Below are positions 46,405 to 59,062 of a stretch of DNA of 64,000 nucleotides, piece after piece. How positions within the stretch are numbered: position 1 is the first letter of the stretch; each line of letters opens with the position of its first letter. Position numbers and translations under genes: made by a program. This DNA comes from Gigaspora margarita. Its lineage: Eukaryota > Glomeromycota > Glomeromycetes > Diversisporales > Gigasporaceae. The stretch is taken from NCBI GenBank assembly GCA_009809945.1, contig WTPW01000581.1, positions 30,200 to 94,199 on the forward strand, in the 5' to 3' direction. Under the pieces are notes generated by a model, which was not told the DNA's origin, did not search any database, and saw only the letters and a list, made by a program, of their open reading frames with translations.

Positions 46405-48213
46405 TTGGCACAATCAGATTTCTCTGTGATGAAGAGGACAAAAAAATTATGGTACCCCACTCTGATTTTTACAAGTTCAAATGAAACAAGTTACTGTGCA
46501 CTATTAAAAGTGATAGATAACTTTATGAAATTTTACTTTCTAAAATTTCAAGTTATTTGGTTTAATTTTCGTACCAGAATGGCTTTTTTTCATTTAAAAA
46601 TATTCAATATTTCTTTGTAGATCACTTTTTTGCATATGTTTTAAAACGTATTTTGACTATAGAGGCAAATTTTAATAATAAAATGTTAAAAGTCGTCTTA
46701 TAAAACTAATGTTCTTTTGACTCATTCTACAACTTTTGTTAGTAACTCAAAGTTTGATTATCTTAATAAAATTTTACGTAAATAGTGTTGTCAGCTTTTT
46801 TTACTTATCCTTCCCAAAAAGGATAATTCAACAAAAAATAAATTGACAATATAAAAATCCAACCATTTCGCCAAAACTAAAAATAGGACTATTATCTGAA
46901 TTAACCTTAATTTGCTAAAATTTAAATTAGGACCTTTAACCAAATTTGGTCCAATTTGCTAAAAAAAAAAAGACCTATATCATAGATGTTTGGGGTCCTG
47001 CATTCGATATAGTGTAGATTGGTTGTTTACATAATTTTTGGAAATTTTAGAAAATCTAATGATACAGAGATTATATGGATTTTAGCATCATTTAATTTTA
47101 GCATTATCCCGATATTAATTGTTATTTTGGCTTCAGATACTAACAGTATTTGTTTTCTAGTTGTATTGTAAATATTGCACATTACTTTACAATTCCTCTG
47201 GATTTAAAATTAACACATGTTGTTTTAAAATTTATGCTGATTGAAATATAACATATATCAATCTTTATTAAGCTCAATACAATAATATTTGGTGGTGATT
47301 TGTTAAAAATTCTACTATGTTAACTTAAAAATATTTACTAATTAAACTTGAAGCGCATATCTTTAACTTGTAGAATCTCAAATTTTATGAAAAATTCTTG
47401 AAAACTCATGAAGATATTAATATTTTTGTTAATTTGAATATCTGCATTTTCACAAGTTTTTCTCTAAATTCAAATGCTTTCAAAAGAACTTTCTCAAAAT
47501 AAAACCTCAAAAAGCTACTAAGTAAGTTGAAAAATATGGTATTCAGTTATTCTCAGTTAAAATTTTATAAAAAATGGATTAATATTGACAAAGATATTTG
47601 GATTTTTAATTTTATTTCCAGATCCAGAATTTCCTAAAATTTTTAATTTTGATGAAAATAGAAAAATCATGGTACCACCCTGATTTTCACAAGTTCAAAT
47701 AAAACAAGTTACTGCATACTAAAAAAGTGATAGGTAACTAAATAAAATTTTATTTTCTGAAATTTCAAATTATTTGGTTTAATTTTCATTCCAGAATGGT
47801 TTTTTCATTTGAAAACATCAATATTTCTTTGTAGATCACTTTTTACATACATTTTGAAACATATTTTGATTGTAGAAGCAAAATTTTAATAATAAAATAT
47901 CAAAAAGTCATTTTATAAAACTAATGTTTTTTAACTCATTCTACAATTTTTGTTAGTAATACAAAGTTGATTGTCTTAATAAAATTTTGTGTAAATAGTA
48001 TCATCACTTTTTTATTTATTCTCCCCCAAAAAGGAATAATTCAACAAAAAATAAATTATGACAATATAAAAATCTAACCATTTTGCCAAAACTAAAAATG
48101 GGACTATTGTCTGAATTGACTTTAATTTGCTAAAATTTAAATTGGACCTTTAACCAAATTTGGTCTAATTTGCTAAAAAAAATATGACCTATATCAGAGA
48201 TGCTCGGGTCCTA
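46405..48213 (+). repeat. Direct duplication of a terminal segment
   Basis: The segment at about 46420-47000 recurs at about 47650-48213: ATGGTACC.CNCTGATTTT, CAAGTTACTG, GGTTTAATTTTCGTACCAG, TTCAACAAAAAATAAATT, ACCAAATTTGGTC. Both end with GACCTATATCA.AGATG..GGGTCCT. The first copy lies in the composite element; the second is outside it. The 71-codon frame at 46405 is not kept in the second copy. Confidence 0.75.
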
Positions 48214-48215
48214 GT

Positions 48216-48423
48216 ACAGATTTGTTTTTTTTTTCTTTATAACAAACAAATCCGCAAGCTTAATTGAGTCTATTTGGCATATAAATAGTACTTATTAACC
48301 TATATTTATCATTAAAAAGAAACCAAAATAATGTAAATAATATATTCTATTTCAGAAAATTTTAATTTTATGATTACTTATATAAGCTATAGCATTCCTG
48401 GTTTTAGCATAACGCATCACACA
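48216..48423. mobile_element. Truncated relative of the element at 10872-11512
   Basis: ACAGATTTGTT, TTCTTTATAACAAACAAAT, TTGAGTCTATTTGGCATATA, TTTCAGAAAAT, CTGGTTTTAGCATAACG and CACAGCTA follow the order of the right half of the other copy. Its left half is missing. Confidence 0.65.
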
Positions 48424-48429
48424 GCTATC

Positions 48430-49470
48430 CTAAATTGTGATAATTCCACCACTATTGGACTATATTGATAGATAAGTTCCACATCATAATTTTATAGTAT
48501 AAATTATACAAATTCTAAATAACTCAATCTTAATTGCATATTTTAGTAATGAAACAACACATAAATTTTGTAACAGAGGTTTTTAATTCAAAATATGATA
48601 ATTCCAATATTAACTTGACTATGTGTATCCATTATTTATAAGTTCTATAATTGAATATTCTACAGTAATTCCTGATAGAAATTACATTAATTTGAATGCA
48701 ACTAACTCAAATTAACCATATACTTTAATCACAATAATAGCAAGTAATTTATGTAATGAATTTTTTTATGTAAAGAACATTATAGTAACTCCTTTTAGCG
48801 AGTAAATATGTAACTGAATTCTTTACAGTAAATTGGTAAAATTCATGAAAATTTAACTATAACCAATTTAACAATACTGTGGTCATTGGAAGAGCAAGTA
48901 AATTCGTAACAGAATTTTTTAAAGTAGAAATCACGATAATTCCAATACTAATTCAATATAAACCACTGTGTGTATCAAATTAGAGAGTAAGCTTTATCAA
49001 CATAATCTTATAGAGAAAATCGTATATTCCAACATTAACTCAACTACTGTATGTATCTCATTAGTGAATAAGTTTTGTAACAGAATTCTTTATAGCAGAT
49101 AGTAAATCATTATAATTTCAATGTAACCAACTCAACCAACTCAACCTTAAGCAAATCCTGAACCACTAGAATAGCAAGTAACAATTTTTTATATAGAAAT
49201 TATGTAAATTCCAATACTATTCGATTTTAACTATTGCATTAGCAAATAATTTCTGTAACTGAATTCTCTACAGTAAACTACAATAGAAATTACGATAATT
49301 CTAATGCAACTAACTTACCTTAATCACATCTGAATAGTGAGTAAGTTCTGTAACAGAATTTTTTATAACAATTTATAGTAAATTATGATAATTCCAATAC
49401 TAACACAACGTTAACCACTAGTGTATTCCGCATTAGTAGATTTAATAGCAGAATTCTTCGCCTTATTTAT
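48430..49470 (-). repeat. Degenerate relative of the minisatellite, reverse orientation
   Basis: Imperfect units of about 100-130 bp repeat GTAACAGAATTCTTTATAGT, AGAAATTACGATAATTCCAA, TACTAACTCAAC, TAACCACTGTGTGTATC, CATTAGTGAGTAAGT. This is the complement order of the unit at 21213-28105 (GTGATT..ATTGGAAT, TTACTGTAAA..ATTC). Similarity per unit is low but the word order is kept. Confidence 0.55.
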
Positions 49471-50068
49471 TCTTTGTTTATCTTATCCCTGTTTTCAATT
49501 AATTTTATCATTAGCATTATAATCTTCATTATTATCCGTTTTAAAAAAAATAAACAAACCACAAATCTTCTTAAACCTGTACTCATCGACCGTATTTACA
49601 ATTGATCATTCAAAAAACATAAATAAAAATAATTCAATAATGTTTACATTTCTTTTTAGCATATTATTAAAAATCAAGCCTTACTCTCATTTTGAGCAAT
49701 CAGAACAGATTCATATAAACAATTTTACAAAGATAAAATTTATTTTCCTTTAAATAGTATTTATACTCTTATAAGTTCCTTCTTGCTAGCCTACAAATCA
49801 CCACAGTATAGTACCAATATAAATTTGTACATGTATCACAAATTAAGTCAAGTGCGCAAGCGGGCGACGAAGTCGCCGCCACATGTACTTCGCTAGTTTA
49901 ATATAAAATTATAAATTTTACATGTATTTTTTTTTAAATTAAGGGTAGGATTTATTTAGAATTGATAATGAATGAGTATATAAATTTTAGCCAAAATTAT
50001 CTTAATTTCGACGACAAATTTAAATTAGTAAGATAGTATTTTTGCTTTTATTGCCGATTCACCAATTA
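49471..50068. other. 3' flank of the kinase-LRR gene
   Basis: AT-rich. A GC-rich hairpin GGCGACGAAGTCGCC lies at about 49862-49877. Nothing else recognised. Confidence 0.45.
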
Positions 50069-53000
50069 CTATCTGAATTTGAAATTATGATAAAGATTAT
50101 GTTTTTTGCATAAAGTTTTAGCCGGTGCATTTTTTGCTGACTCATCCATATAATTACAGCTTAATTCTAAATTAGTTAAGGTAGTTTTTTTGCATAAAGC
50201 TTCTGACAGTGCTTTTACTGCTGATTTACCCAAGTTATTAACACTTAAATCTAAATTAGTTAACGTAGTATTTTTGCATAAAGCTTCTGGCAGTGCTTTT
50301 CCTACTGATTTACCCAAGTGAACAGCACTTAAATTTAAATTAGTTAACGCAGTATTTTTGCATAAAGCTTCTGCCAGTGCTTTTACTACTGATTCACCCA
50401 AGGCATTATGGCTTAAATTTAAATTAGTTAACGCAGTATTTTTGCATAAAGCTTCTAACAGTGCTTTTCCTGCTGATTCACCCAACCGATTACTTTCTAA
50501 ATTTAAATTAGTTAATGTATTATTTTTGCATAAAGCTTCAGCCAATGCTTTTCCTGCTGATTCACCAAAGTCATTAAGTTTTACATTTAAATTAGTTAAT
50601 GTAGTATTTTTACATAAAGCTTCTGCCAGTGCTTTTCCTGCTGATTCACCCAACCGATTACATTGTAAATTTAAATTAGTTAACGTAGTATTTATGCATA
50701 AGGCTTCAGCCAGTGCTTTACCTGCTGATTCACCTAGCCAATTCTGACTTAAATCTAAATCTGCTAGCGTAGTATTTTTGTATAAAGCTTTAGCCAATGC
50801 ATTTCCTGCTGATTCACTCAAGTTATTACACTTAAATTTTACATTAATTAACACAGTATTTTTGCATAAAGCTTCTGCCAGTGATTTTCCTGCTGATTCA
50901 CCCAACTCATTATGGCTTAAATTTAAATTAATTAACGTAGCATTTTTGCATAAAGCTTTAGCCAGTGCTTTTCCTGCTGATTCACCCAAGTCATTAAAAC
51001 TTAAATCTAAATTAGTTAACGTAGTATTTATGCATAAAACTTCAGCCAGTGCTTTTCCTGCTGATTCACCACACTTAATATTTCCCAAATTTAAATTAGT
51101 TAACGAAATATTTTTGCACAAAGCTTCAGCCAACGCTTTTCCTGCTAATTCACCCAACCAATTATAATATAAATCTAAATGAGTTAACGTAATATTTTTA
51201 CATAAAGCTTTAGCCAGTGCTATTCCTGCTGATTTACACATGGTATTATAACTTAAATTTAAATGAGTTAACGCAGTATTTTTGCATAAAGCTTCAGCCA
51301 ATATTTCTCCTGCTGATTCACCTAGCATATCAAGATTCTGACTTAAATCTAAATTAGTTAACGTAGTATTTTTGCATAAAGCTTCAGCCAGTGCTTTTGC
51401 TGCTGATTCACCCAACATACTCCGACGTAAATCTAAATTAGTTAACGTAGTATTTTTGCATAAAACTTCGGCCAATGCTTTTCCTGCTGATGCACCTAAC
51501 TTATTAAAACTTAAATTCTTAGTACTTAAATTTAAACTAGTTAAGGTGGAATTTTTACATAAAGCTTCTGCCAGTTCTTTGATTGTTGATTCACTCAAGT
51601 CGTTATCACCTATACATAAATTGGTTAAGGTCGTATTTTTGCATAAAGCTTCAGTCAGTGCTTTTCCTGCTTTATTACCTAATCGGTTATTTTTTAAATT
51701 TAAGTACTTAAGAGTATTGTTTTTGGACAGAGCCATAACCAGTGCTATTCCTGCTTCGTCGCCAAGATAATTGTTTTCTAAATTTAAATTAGTCAATGTG
51801 TTATTATTGCATAGAGCTATAGCTATTCCTTGTCCTGCCCCATTGCATAAATCCTTTGAACTCAAATCTAGGTAATTCAATGTGGGATTTGTGTATAAAA
51901 TTTCAGATAGAACTTTTCCCGCCTCATAACTTAGCTTATCATGGTTCAAATATAAATTGCTCAGGCTCGTAACTTTATAAATGGCTTCCATTAAGGTATA
52001 CGGCCGTGAATGTGATATTTCTTTTTAATTAGTTTCATTATTTCGGTATTAGATTCAAGCAAGAGTGTGGTTAAATAATAAACAGTATGATTAATAATAA
52101 TTTAATAATTAAATATAGACATTAAATTTAATAGTAAAATTATACCATCATTAAACATTTTTCTTCTTTTTATTTCATCTTACAGATGCAATACCATAAA
52201 TAAGTTTAGTATACGCTTAGAACGATAAATAATTAATGATTAAGTCTAAACTTACTATTATCTTCATTTAATAAAAAATTAAACGTGTGTTTTTTTGAAA
52301 TTTGTGGGTTTGTTGTTGAATTTAGATTGCTAATGTCCTTAAAAAACTCAGGACTGTATATTTATTTAATTAGAAACAACCGCAAAGTAAGAATCAATAC
52401 GCAAATAATGAAGATAGTTACTTACATATTAAATGAATCGCTGCCAATGTTTTGAAAAAAATTTACAGAGCCTGGCATAGAAAACCTAAAGCTTCGATGT
52501 AAACTTGAAAACAAAGAATCTATAGTTGGAGTTAATAATTTGCTATGGGTTTTAGAATGAGGATGCATATGTTTAGCAATGAATTTCCCGAACTTAAATA
52601 ATTCTTGCCGTTTATTTTCTGCTTCTATAAAAATTTTTTCTACATTCCAATAACTAGAATTTATTTCACTATCTATTTCACTAATAGATGGTCGCTCTAA
52701 AGGCTCTGAACACCAACATTTTTGCATTAAAATAGCCCAACATTGTGGTGTATCCTCTGTAATCTCTGGACGTGATCCATCGCATATACTAAGCGCAAGA
52801 TTCCAATCATACGCCCGATCGCAAAAGGGACGATGACCAGATGTAAGTTCCCACATAATCATTCCTAAACTATAAATATCTGAATTAAATGCATATTGTT
52901 TTTTCTTGAATACCTCAGGTGCGACATATGGCATAATCCCATATATTTCTGAATTTTTCGGATCTTCTTTTGCTGGTCGACTAAATCCTAAATCCGCAAC

Positions 53001-53848
53001 AAAGGACTCAGAGCGGGCAGGTTTATATATTTTCATATTATTTATTAATATGTTTCCACCGTGAATATCACGGTGTATGATTTTATTTTCATGAATCCAT
53101 TTAATGCCTGTAACAATGTTCCTTAGAAACCTTAGTTTCATATTCCAAGTAATATTTTTTAAAATCACTTGATAAATATTCATTCAAACTTCCATGAGAC
53201 ATATAAGACATTACAAATATATAATTATTTGTATTTGGATCTTGTGACACTCCATAACATTGAACAAGGTTACGTTTGGAGGAATTAGGCTGACTTTCAA
53301 CAATATTTTGTAACTACAAAAAAACGATAAGAACTTTTTATAATAGTCTGTGAAAATTAAATTAGGTTAAATTGTTAAAGGTTAAATTTATTTATTTATA
53401 TCCATACCTCTTTTAAGAATGCAGAGTTAATGTTAGAGGAATCTTTAAGAACCTTTAACACAACGGTTGTATTTTTATTCCGATTTTTAAAACTAATTAA
53501 TTTTCCTTTTGTCCATGTAGCAGTAAAGACTTCACTAAAACCACCTGATCCAATTTGCTTTATGTTGACAAAGTCCTTGAATGGGATCCACTCTAATCTA
53601 TACTTAAGTTGTTTATTATGTGTTGCCTTAATTAAATTGTCAATATCTTGATTTCCACTATTAATATTCAAGATTTTTCGTGCATGATAACATTCAGTAC
53701 ATAATTTATTATTTTCGTAATAAAGTTTTACTTTTCTATCACAGCTAGTGCATTTGGTTTGTTTAGAATTGCAGCAAGTGCATAGATTATTAGTTTTAAG
53801 TTTTCCATTTTTACCGCAGTTTACGCATTTATCTTTAATGTGCTTCAT
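50069..53848 (-). CDS. Zinc-ribbon / TKL-like kinase / LRR fusion
   Basis: Minus-strand exons 53848-53408, 53313-52426, 52353-52256, 52178-52146 and 52020-50069, introns GT-AG, all junction phases consistent. Exon 1 starts MKHIKDKCVNCG and holds a Cys-rich zinc-ribbon-like region (CVNC, CTCC, CTSC, CTEC), WIPF and the glycine loop IGSGGFSEVF with VVLKVL. Exon 2 has VMSYMSHGSL, IIHRDIHGGN, ADLGFS (DLG), YGIMPYVAPE, SDIYSLGMIMWE and CWCSEPLERPS. Exon 3 continues SFN to IPEFFKDIS. The last exon gives about 22 RNI-type LRRs of 28 residues (ALCKNTTLTNLNLS). Total about 1136 residues. One blemish: a run of six A near 53155 shifts the frame once; the paralogue has eight. It is either a sequencing error or an inactivating change. 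If exons 3-4 are not used, the kinase ends at 52422 and the LRR starts at 51991. Probable cytosolic signalling protein. Confidence 0.72.
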
Positions 53849-54900
53849 GATTTTTGGGCTTTATTTTATGTATCTAATATTGAAACTGAAAGTGAAAGAA
53901 TATTCAGTTTTGAAGTTTAATACTTTTACATTTATAATTACGACGAAAATCTTTTTATACGGTATATAGTTAGAAAACGTTTTATAATGGGAGAGCGTAA
54001 TAGCACTGTAATGATTAAAAGAATAATAATAGAAATACATGTAATAAAGGTTAATTTTGAACTTTATTTGATGAACATATAAAGTTATTTATGGATTTTA
54101 AAGAATAACTCCGAGCCCTTTTCCTATTTATATCGGATGCGTCATTTCCTTTGTAGAAGTTTCTAATCGCACCGTCTTTATTACTTTATATTACATTGCA
54201 GCAATGCAGGTTGCACCAATTAATTAATTCTAGTAGTTCTAGTAGTAGTGATACAAATTGAAAGTTAACACGTATATATAATTATAAAGTATGTATATTT
54301 AAATATGTTCTTTGTACTCACGGACCAAATTAACCCGAATCAAATGAAGAGCATCTTGGCAAATAATTAGACGATCACTGTTCGTAAACTTCATGGGAAC
54401 TTAAATATGCGTAACAATATCAAAAATTATCATTAATTTATTATATAATGGTTAAAGAATTCACCAATTAAAAATTGAAATCCGATTACAGTATGAAGTT
54501 GTACGTGTATTCTATTGAAATGTTACGACACCTCTGCAGATCATGATGTCGCGGGAAATTAAGATTTAACAAATATAATTAGAAAACGTTAATAAAGATA
54601 GAGTATAATAATTACAAGAATAACGACGGATACACGTGTAGCAAAGGTTGAATTTGCCCATTATTTGATAAAAATATATGCGGTTTTTAAAGAATAGCTT
54701 CGAGTCCTTTTTTCCAATCTATATCGAATGTAGCATTTTCCCTGTAGAAATTTCTATTTGTATTACGTTGCACGCATTTAAGTTCTAGAATTTTTAGCAA
54801 TATATTATATTTGGCAAATATTTGCTGATCACTGTTCGAGAACTTCATGAGATCCTAAATATATAAAAAAAAAGCAGAAAATTAAAATTAAAATATATAA
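53849..54900. repeat. Duplicated 5' flank of the kinase-LRR gene
   Basis: About 53965-54210 and 54578-54790 are similar (TTAGAAAACGTT, AAAGGTTGAATTT/AAAGGTTAATTTT, TTTTAAAGAATA.CT.CGAG, TTGCA), as are 54355-54407 and 54808-54858 (GATCACTGTTCG.GAACTTCATG). The period is about 610 then 450 bp. These lie upstream of the gene and probably hold promoter sequence in two copies. Confidence 0.65.
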
Positions 54901-55074
54901 AAAAAAAAAAAAACAAAAAGTTGAAGTGTTAATTACAAAGTTTAATTTGGCAGTACATAATATAATAAAATATAACTATGTCCAGATATTGATCGAAATT
55001 AAGCCTGTATAGATAAATACCTGGCTCTGTATATGTTGGTAAATGATTGTATATGCATTTATTATGTAATATCA

Positions 55075-55627
55075 TGTTGTACTGTAAAATTTAAATTCTT
55101 ACAGGTTTTGAGAATCTGTAATTCAAGTTTACCGCAGTGGATATAGAGGAGGACACATCTTTATGCAATATCTCATATTAAATCTGTTATGTTTGAGTTT
55201 TTTTTTATGAACTTTCGATTTGAAAATTATTATGTGAGGACAACTTGTTAACTTATCTATATATATTTTATGATTTACTCAAAAAATATATCGAAACTTG
55301 TGTAATTTCTAAATAAATAAAAAAATAAATCAAAAAAATTGCATATAATCTATTACGTGTATAATTCATTAAGTCCAAAAAAAGCAACCGAAATAACTAT
55401 TACAAATTCTGGAGCAGAAATGAACCTCACCTTTGGATAAACTCTAGAATTTTGTCAAGTATCATATCTTAAAATGTATCAATAAATTGGTTGACCTTGT
55501 TAAAATGAATTGTTGATTGGATTGGGCACTTAATGAATTAACGGATGTGCTATTACTATGCTTTTCAAATTGCTTTGATCGGTGAATTTCATACAAAACA
55601 CCGGAAATCAGAAATTTGTAATTGGTT
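55075..55627. repeat. Direct repeat S1 flanking the paralogous gene copy
   Basis: Shares with 59063-59583: GTAAAATTTAAATTCTTACA, GGTTTTGAGAA.CTGTAATTC, GTGAGGACAACTTG, TTTGGATAAACTCT.GAATTT, TTGACCTTGTTAAAA and CGGATG.GCTATTA. It sits just 3' of the LRR part of the degenerate gene. The two repeats point the same way. Confidence 0.82.
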
Positions 55628-55639
55628 AGAACTGATTCA

Positions 55640-58600
55640 CCCAATTTATTAGAACTTTATTTAAATTAGTTAAAGTAGTATTTTTACATGATGCTTCATC
55701 CAGTGCTTTTCCTGCTGATTCTCCAAAGCCGTTATATTCTACTTTAAATTAATTAATGTAGTATTTTTGCATAAAGCTTTTGCCAGTACTTTTCCTGCTG
55801 ATTTACCCAACTGATTACTTCTTAAATTTAAACTATTTAACTTAGTATTTTTGTATTAAGCTTCTGCCAGTGCTTTACCTGCTAATCATCCAAGTTATTA
55901 CAATCTAAGTATAAATAAGTCTAAGGCGTATTTTTGCATAATGCTTCAGTCGGTGCTTTTCCTGCAGAATAACTCAACTTATTATTTCCCAAACTTAAAT
56001 TAATTAACGAAGTATTTTTGCATAAAGCTTCAGCCAGTTCTTTTCCTTCTGATTTACCCAATTTATTCCAACGTAAATTTAAATTAGTTAGCGTAGTATT
56101 TTTGCACAAAATTTCTGCCAATGCTTTTCCTGCTGATTCACCCAATTCATTACGACTTAAATCTAAATTAGTTAACATAGTAATAGTATTTATGTATAAG
56201 GCTTCTGCCAGTGCTTTTCCTGCTGATTCACCCAACTGATTATTTCCTAAATTTAAGTTAGTTAACGAAGTGTTTTTGCATAACGTTTCTGCCAGTGCTT
56301 TTCCTGCTAACTCACCCAACTTATAAGCATTTAAATCTAAATTAGTTAAGGTAGTATTTTTGCATAATGTTTCAACCAGTGCTTTTCCTGCTGATTCACC
56401 CAACTGATTACATTCTAAATCTAAATTAGTTAACAGTTAAGGCATTCTTCATAAAGCTTAAGCCAGTGCTTTTCCTGCTGATTCACCCAACTTATTACAA
56501 CTTAAACCTAAATTAGTTAACGTAGTATTTTTGCATAATGCTTCAGCTAGTACTGTTCCTGCTGATTCATCCAATTGATTAGTTTCTAAATTTAAATCAG
56601 TTAACGTAGTATTTTTGCATAAAGATTTCGCCAGTTCATTTCATGCCGATTCACCTAGCCTATTCAACAGTTAAGGTAGTATTTTTGCATAAAGCTTCTG
56701 CCAGTGCTTTTCCTGCTGATTTACTCAACTGATTACTTCCTAAATTTAAATTAGTTAACGTAATTATTTTTGCATAAAACTTCTCCAATGCCTTTTCTGC
56801 TGATTCACCCAACTTATCTGTTATTATAACTTAAACCTAAATTAGTTACCGTATATTTTGGCATAATGCTTCAGCTAGTACTGTTCCTGTTTTATCACCT
56901 AAACGATTATTTTTTAAATTTAAACACATAAGAACAATGTTCTTGGACAGAGTCATAACTAATGCTATTCCTGCTTCGTCGCTCAAATAATTGCTTTCTA
57001 AATTTAAATTAGTCAGTATGCTATTATTGCATAGAGTTATAGCTATCCCTTGCCCTGCCCATTGTATAAATGTTTTGAACTCAAATTTAGGTAATTCAAT
57101 GTGGGATTTGTGTATAAACTTTCAGCTAGAACTTTTCCTCTCTCATAACTTAGTTTATCATAGTTCCAATATAAATTGCTCAAGCTCGTAACTTTATAAA
57201 TGGCTTCCATTATTGGTAAGGTATACGGCTGTGAACTTGATATTTCTTTTTAATTAGTTGATATAAATTTCATTATATCGGTATTAGTTTCATATTCAAA
57301 CAAGAGTGTGGTTAAATAATAAACAGTATGATTAATAATAATTAATAGTTAAATATAGACATTAAGTTAATAATAGTAAAAATTATACCATCATTAAACA
57401 TTTTTCTTCTTTTTATTTCATCTTATAGATGCAGTATTATAAATAAGTCTAGTAATACGCTTAGAACAATAAATAATTGAATAATGAATTTAAACTTACT
57501 ATTATTTTCATTAAATAAAATATCAATTGAGTGGTTTTTTGAAATTTGCGGGTTTGATGTTGAATTTGGATTGCTAATGCCTTTAAAAATTCAGGGCTGT
57601 ATATCCATTTAATTAGTGACAACCACAAAGTAACTATTCAATACGTAGACAGCACACATATTTACTTACATAATATTAAATGAATCACTGCCAATGTTTT
57701 GAAAAAAATTTACAGAGCCTGACATAGATAATCTAAACTTCAATGTAAACTTGAAAGCAAAGAATCTATAGTAAAATTTAATAATTTGCTATGGGTTTTA
57801 GAATAACGATGCATATGTTCAGCAATGAATTTCCCAGACTTAAGTAATTCTTGTCGTTTATTTTCTGCTTCAATAAAAATTTTGTCTACATTCCAATATC
57901 CAGAATATATTTCATTATATCTTTCACTAATAGATGGCCTCTCTAAAGGCTCCGAACACCAACATTTTTGCATTAAAATAGCTCAACATTGTGGTGTATC
58001 CTCTGTAATCTCTGGACGTGATCCATCGCATATACTAAGTGCAAGTACCACATCATACGCCCGATCGCGAAAAGGACGACGTCCAGATGTAAGTTCCCAC
58101 ATAATCCTTCCTAGACTATAAATATCTGAACTAAATGAATATTGTTTTTTTCATGAATTCCTCAGGTGCGATATATGGCATAATCCCATATATTTCAGAA
58201 TTTTTTGGATTTTTTCTTGCTGGTCGACTAAATCCTAAATCTGCAATAACGGATTCAGAGTAGTATGAATCATATAATTTCACTTTATCTATTAATATGT
58301 TTCCACCGTGTATATCGTGATGTATGATTTTATTTTCATGGACTTATTTTATGCCAGTAACAATGCTCCTAAGAACGCTTGTTTCATTTTCCAAGTAATA
58401 TTTTTTTTGAATCACTTGATAAATATTCATTCAAACTTCCATGAGACATATAAGACATAACAAATATATAATTATTTGTATTTGATCTTTTGACATCCAA
58501 TAACATTGAACAAGTTTACATTTGTCGGAATTAGGCTGACTTTTAACAATATTTTGAACTATAAAAAACGATAACTTTTAAACTAAATTAGGTTAAATTG

Positions 58601-59052
58601 TTAAATTCATTTATTAAATCCATACCTCTTTTTAAGAATACAGAATTAATGTTAGAGGAATCTTTAAGAACCTTTAACACAACTGTTGCATTTTTATTCC
58701 AGTTAAAATCTTTTTTAGAATTTATGTTCCTTTTGTCCATGTAGCAGTAAAGACTTCACTAAAGTCACCAGATCCAATTTGCTTTGTGTCTACAAATTCC
58801 TTGAATGGGATCCATTCTAATCTATATTTAATTTGTTTACTATGCATTGCCCTAATTAAATTGTCAATATCTTGATTTCCACTATTAATATTCAGGATTC
58901 GTCGTGCATGGTAACAATCAGCACACAATTTATTATTTTCATAATAAAGGTTAACTTTACTGTTACAGCTGATACAGATACACTTTGGTTGTTTAAAATT
59001 GCAACAAGTGCTTAGATTATTAGGTTTCAGTTTTCCATTTTTACCGCAGTTT
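55640..59052 (-). pseudogene. Degenerate tandem paralogue of the kinase-LRR gene
   Basis: Same order as 50069-53848. At 59052-58710 CGKNGKLKPNN, WIPFKEF and IGSGDFSEVF (third Gly lost to Asp) are read; the first CxxC is cut off at the junction with repeat S2. The rest of the kinase is recognisable (IIHHDIHGGN, ADLGFSRPARK, CWCSEPLERPS) but broken by several frame changes. The small 33-nt exon (at about 57395-57430) and the splice signals before the LRR part are conserved. The LRR region 55640-57212 is scrambled by indels; the longest open piece is 55921-56403. Non-functional as written. The conserved linker exons are useful for confirming the fused structure of the better copy. Confidence 0.82.
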
Positions 59053-59062
59053 ACTTGTATAC

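Larger units (their letters stand above)
43367..47112. mobile_element. 3.7 kb composite element with 8 bp target duplications
   Basis: Ends GTCAGAGATGATGCTG, then CATGCTAAAATT, and the complement of AATTTTAGCATTATCC, with exact 8 bp duplications TATTAATT (43359-43366 and 47113-47120). A 212 bp member with related ends sits at 62938-63149, also next to ATTAATT. The interior is filled by a hairpin (43533-44083), a hAT-like MITE, GGACCC-type ends and the palindromic array. No coding frame, so it is non-autonomous. Confidence 0.75.

Noticed and set aside
46405-46620. 71-codon plus frame beginning MAQSDFSVMKR
   Set aside because: The DNA is duplicated at 47640 onward without keeping the frame, so it is repeat sequence.
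50358-51770. Plus-strand frames with repeated HKASASAFPADSPN motif
   Set aside because: They are antisense shadows of the LRR repeats of the minus-strand gene; the regular repeat is inherited from it. The same holds for 56018-56239.
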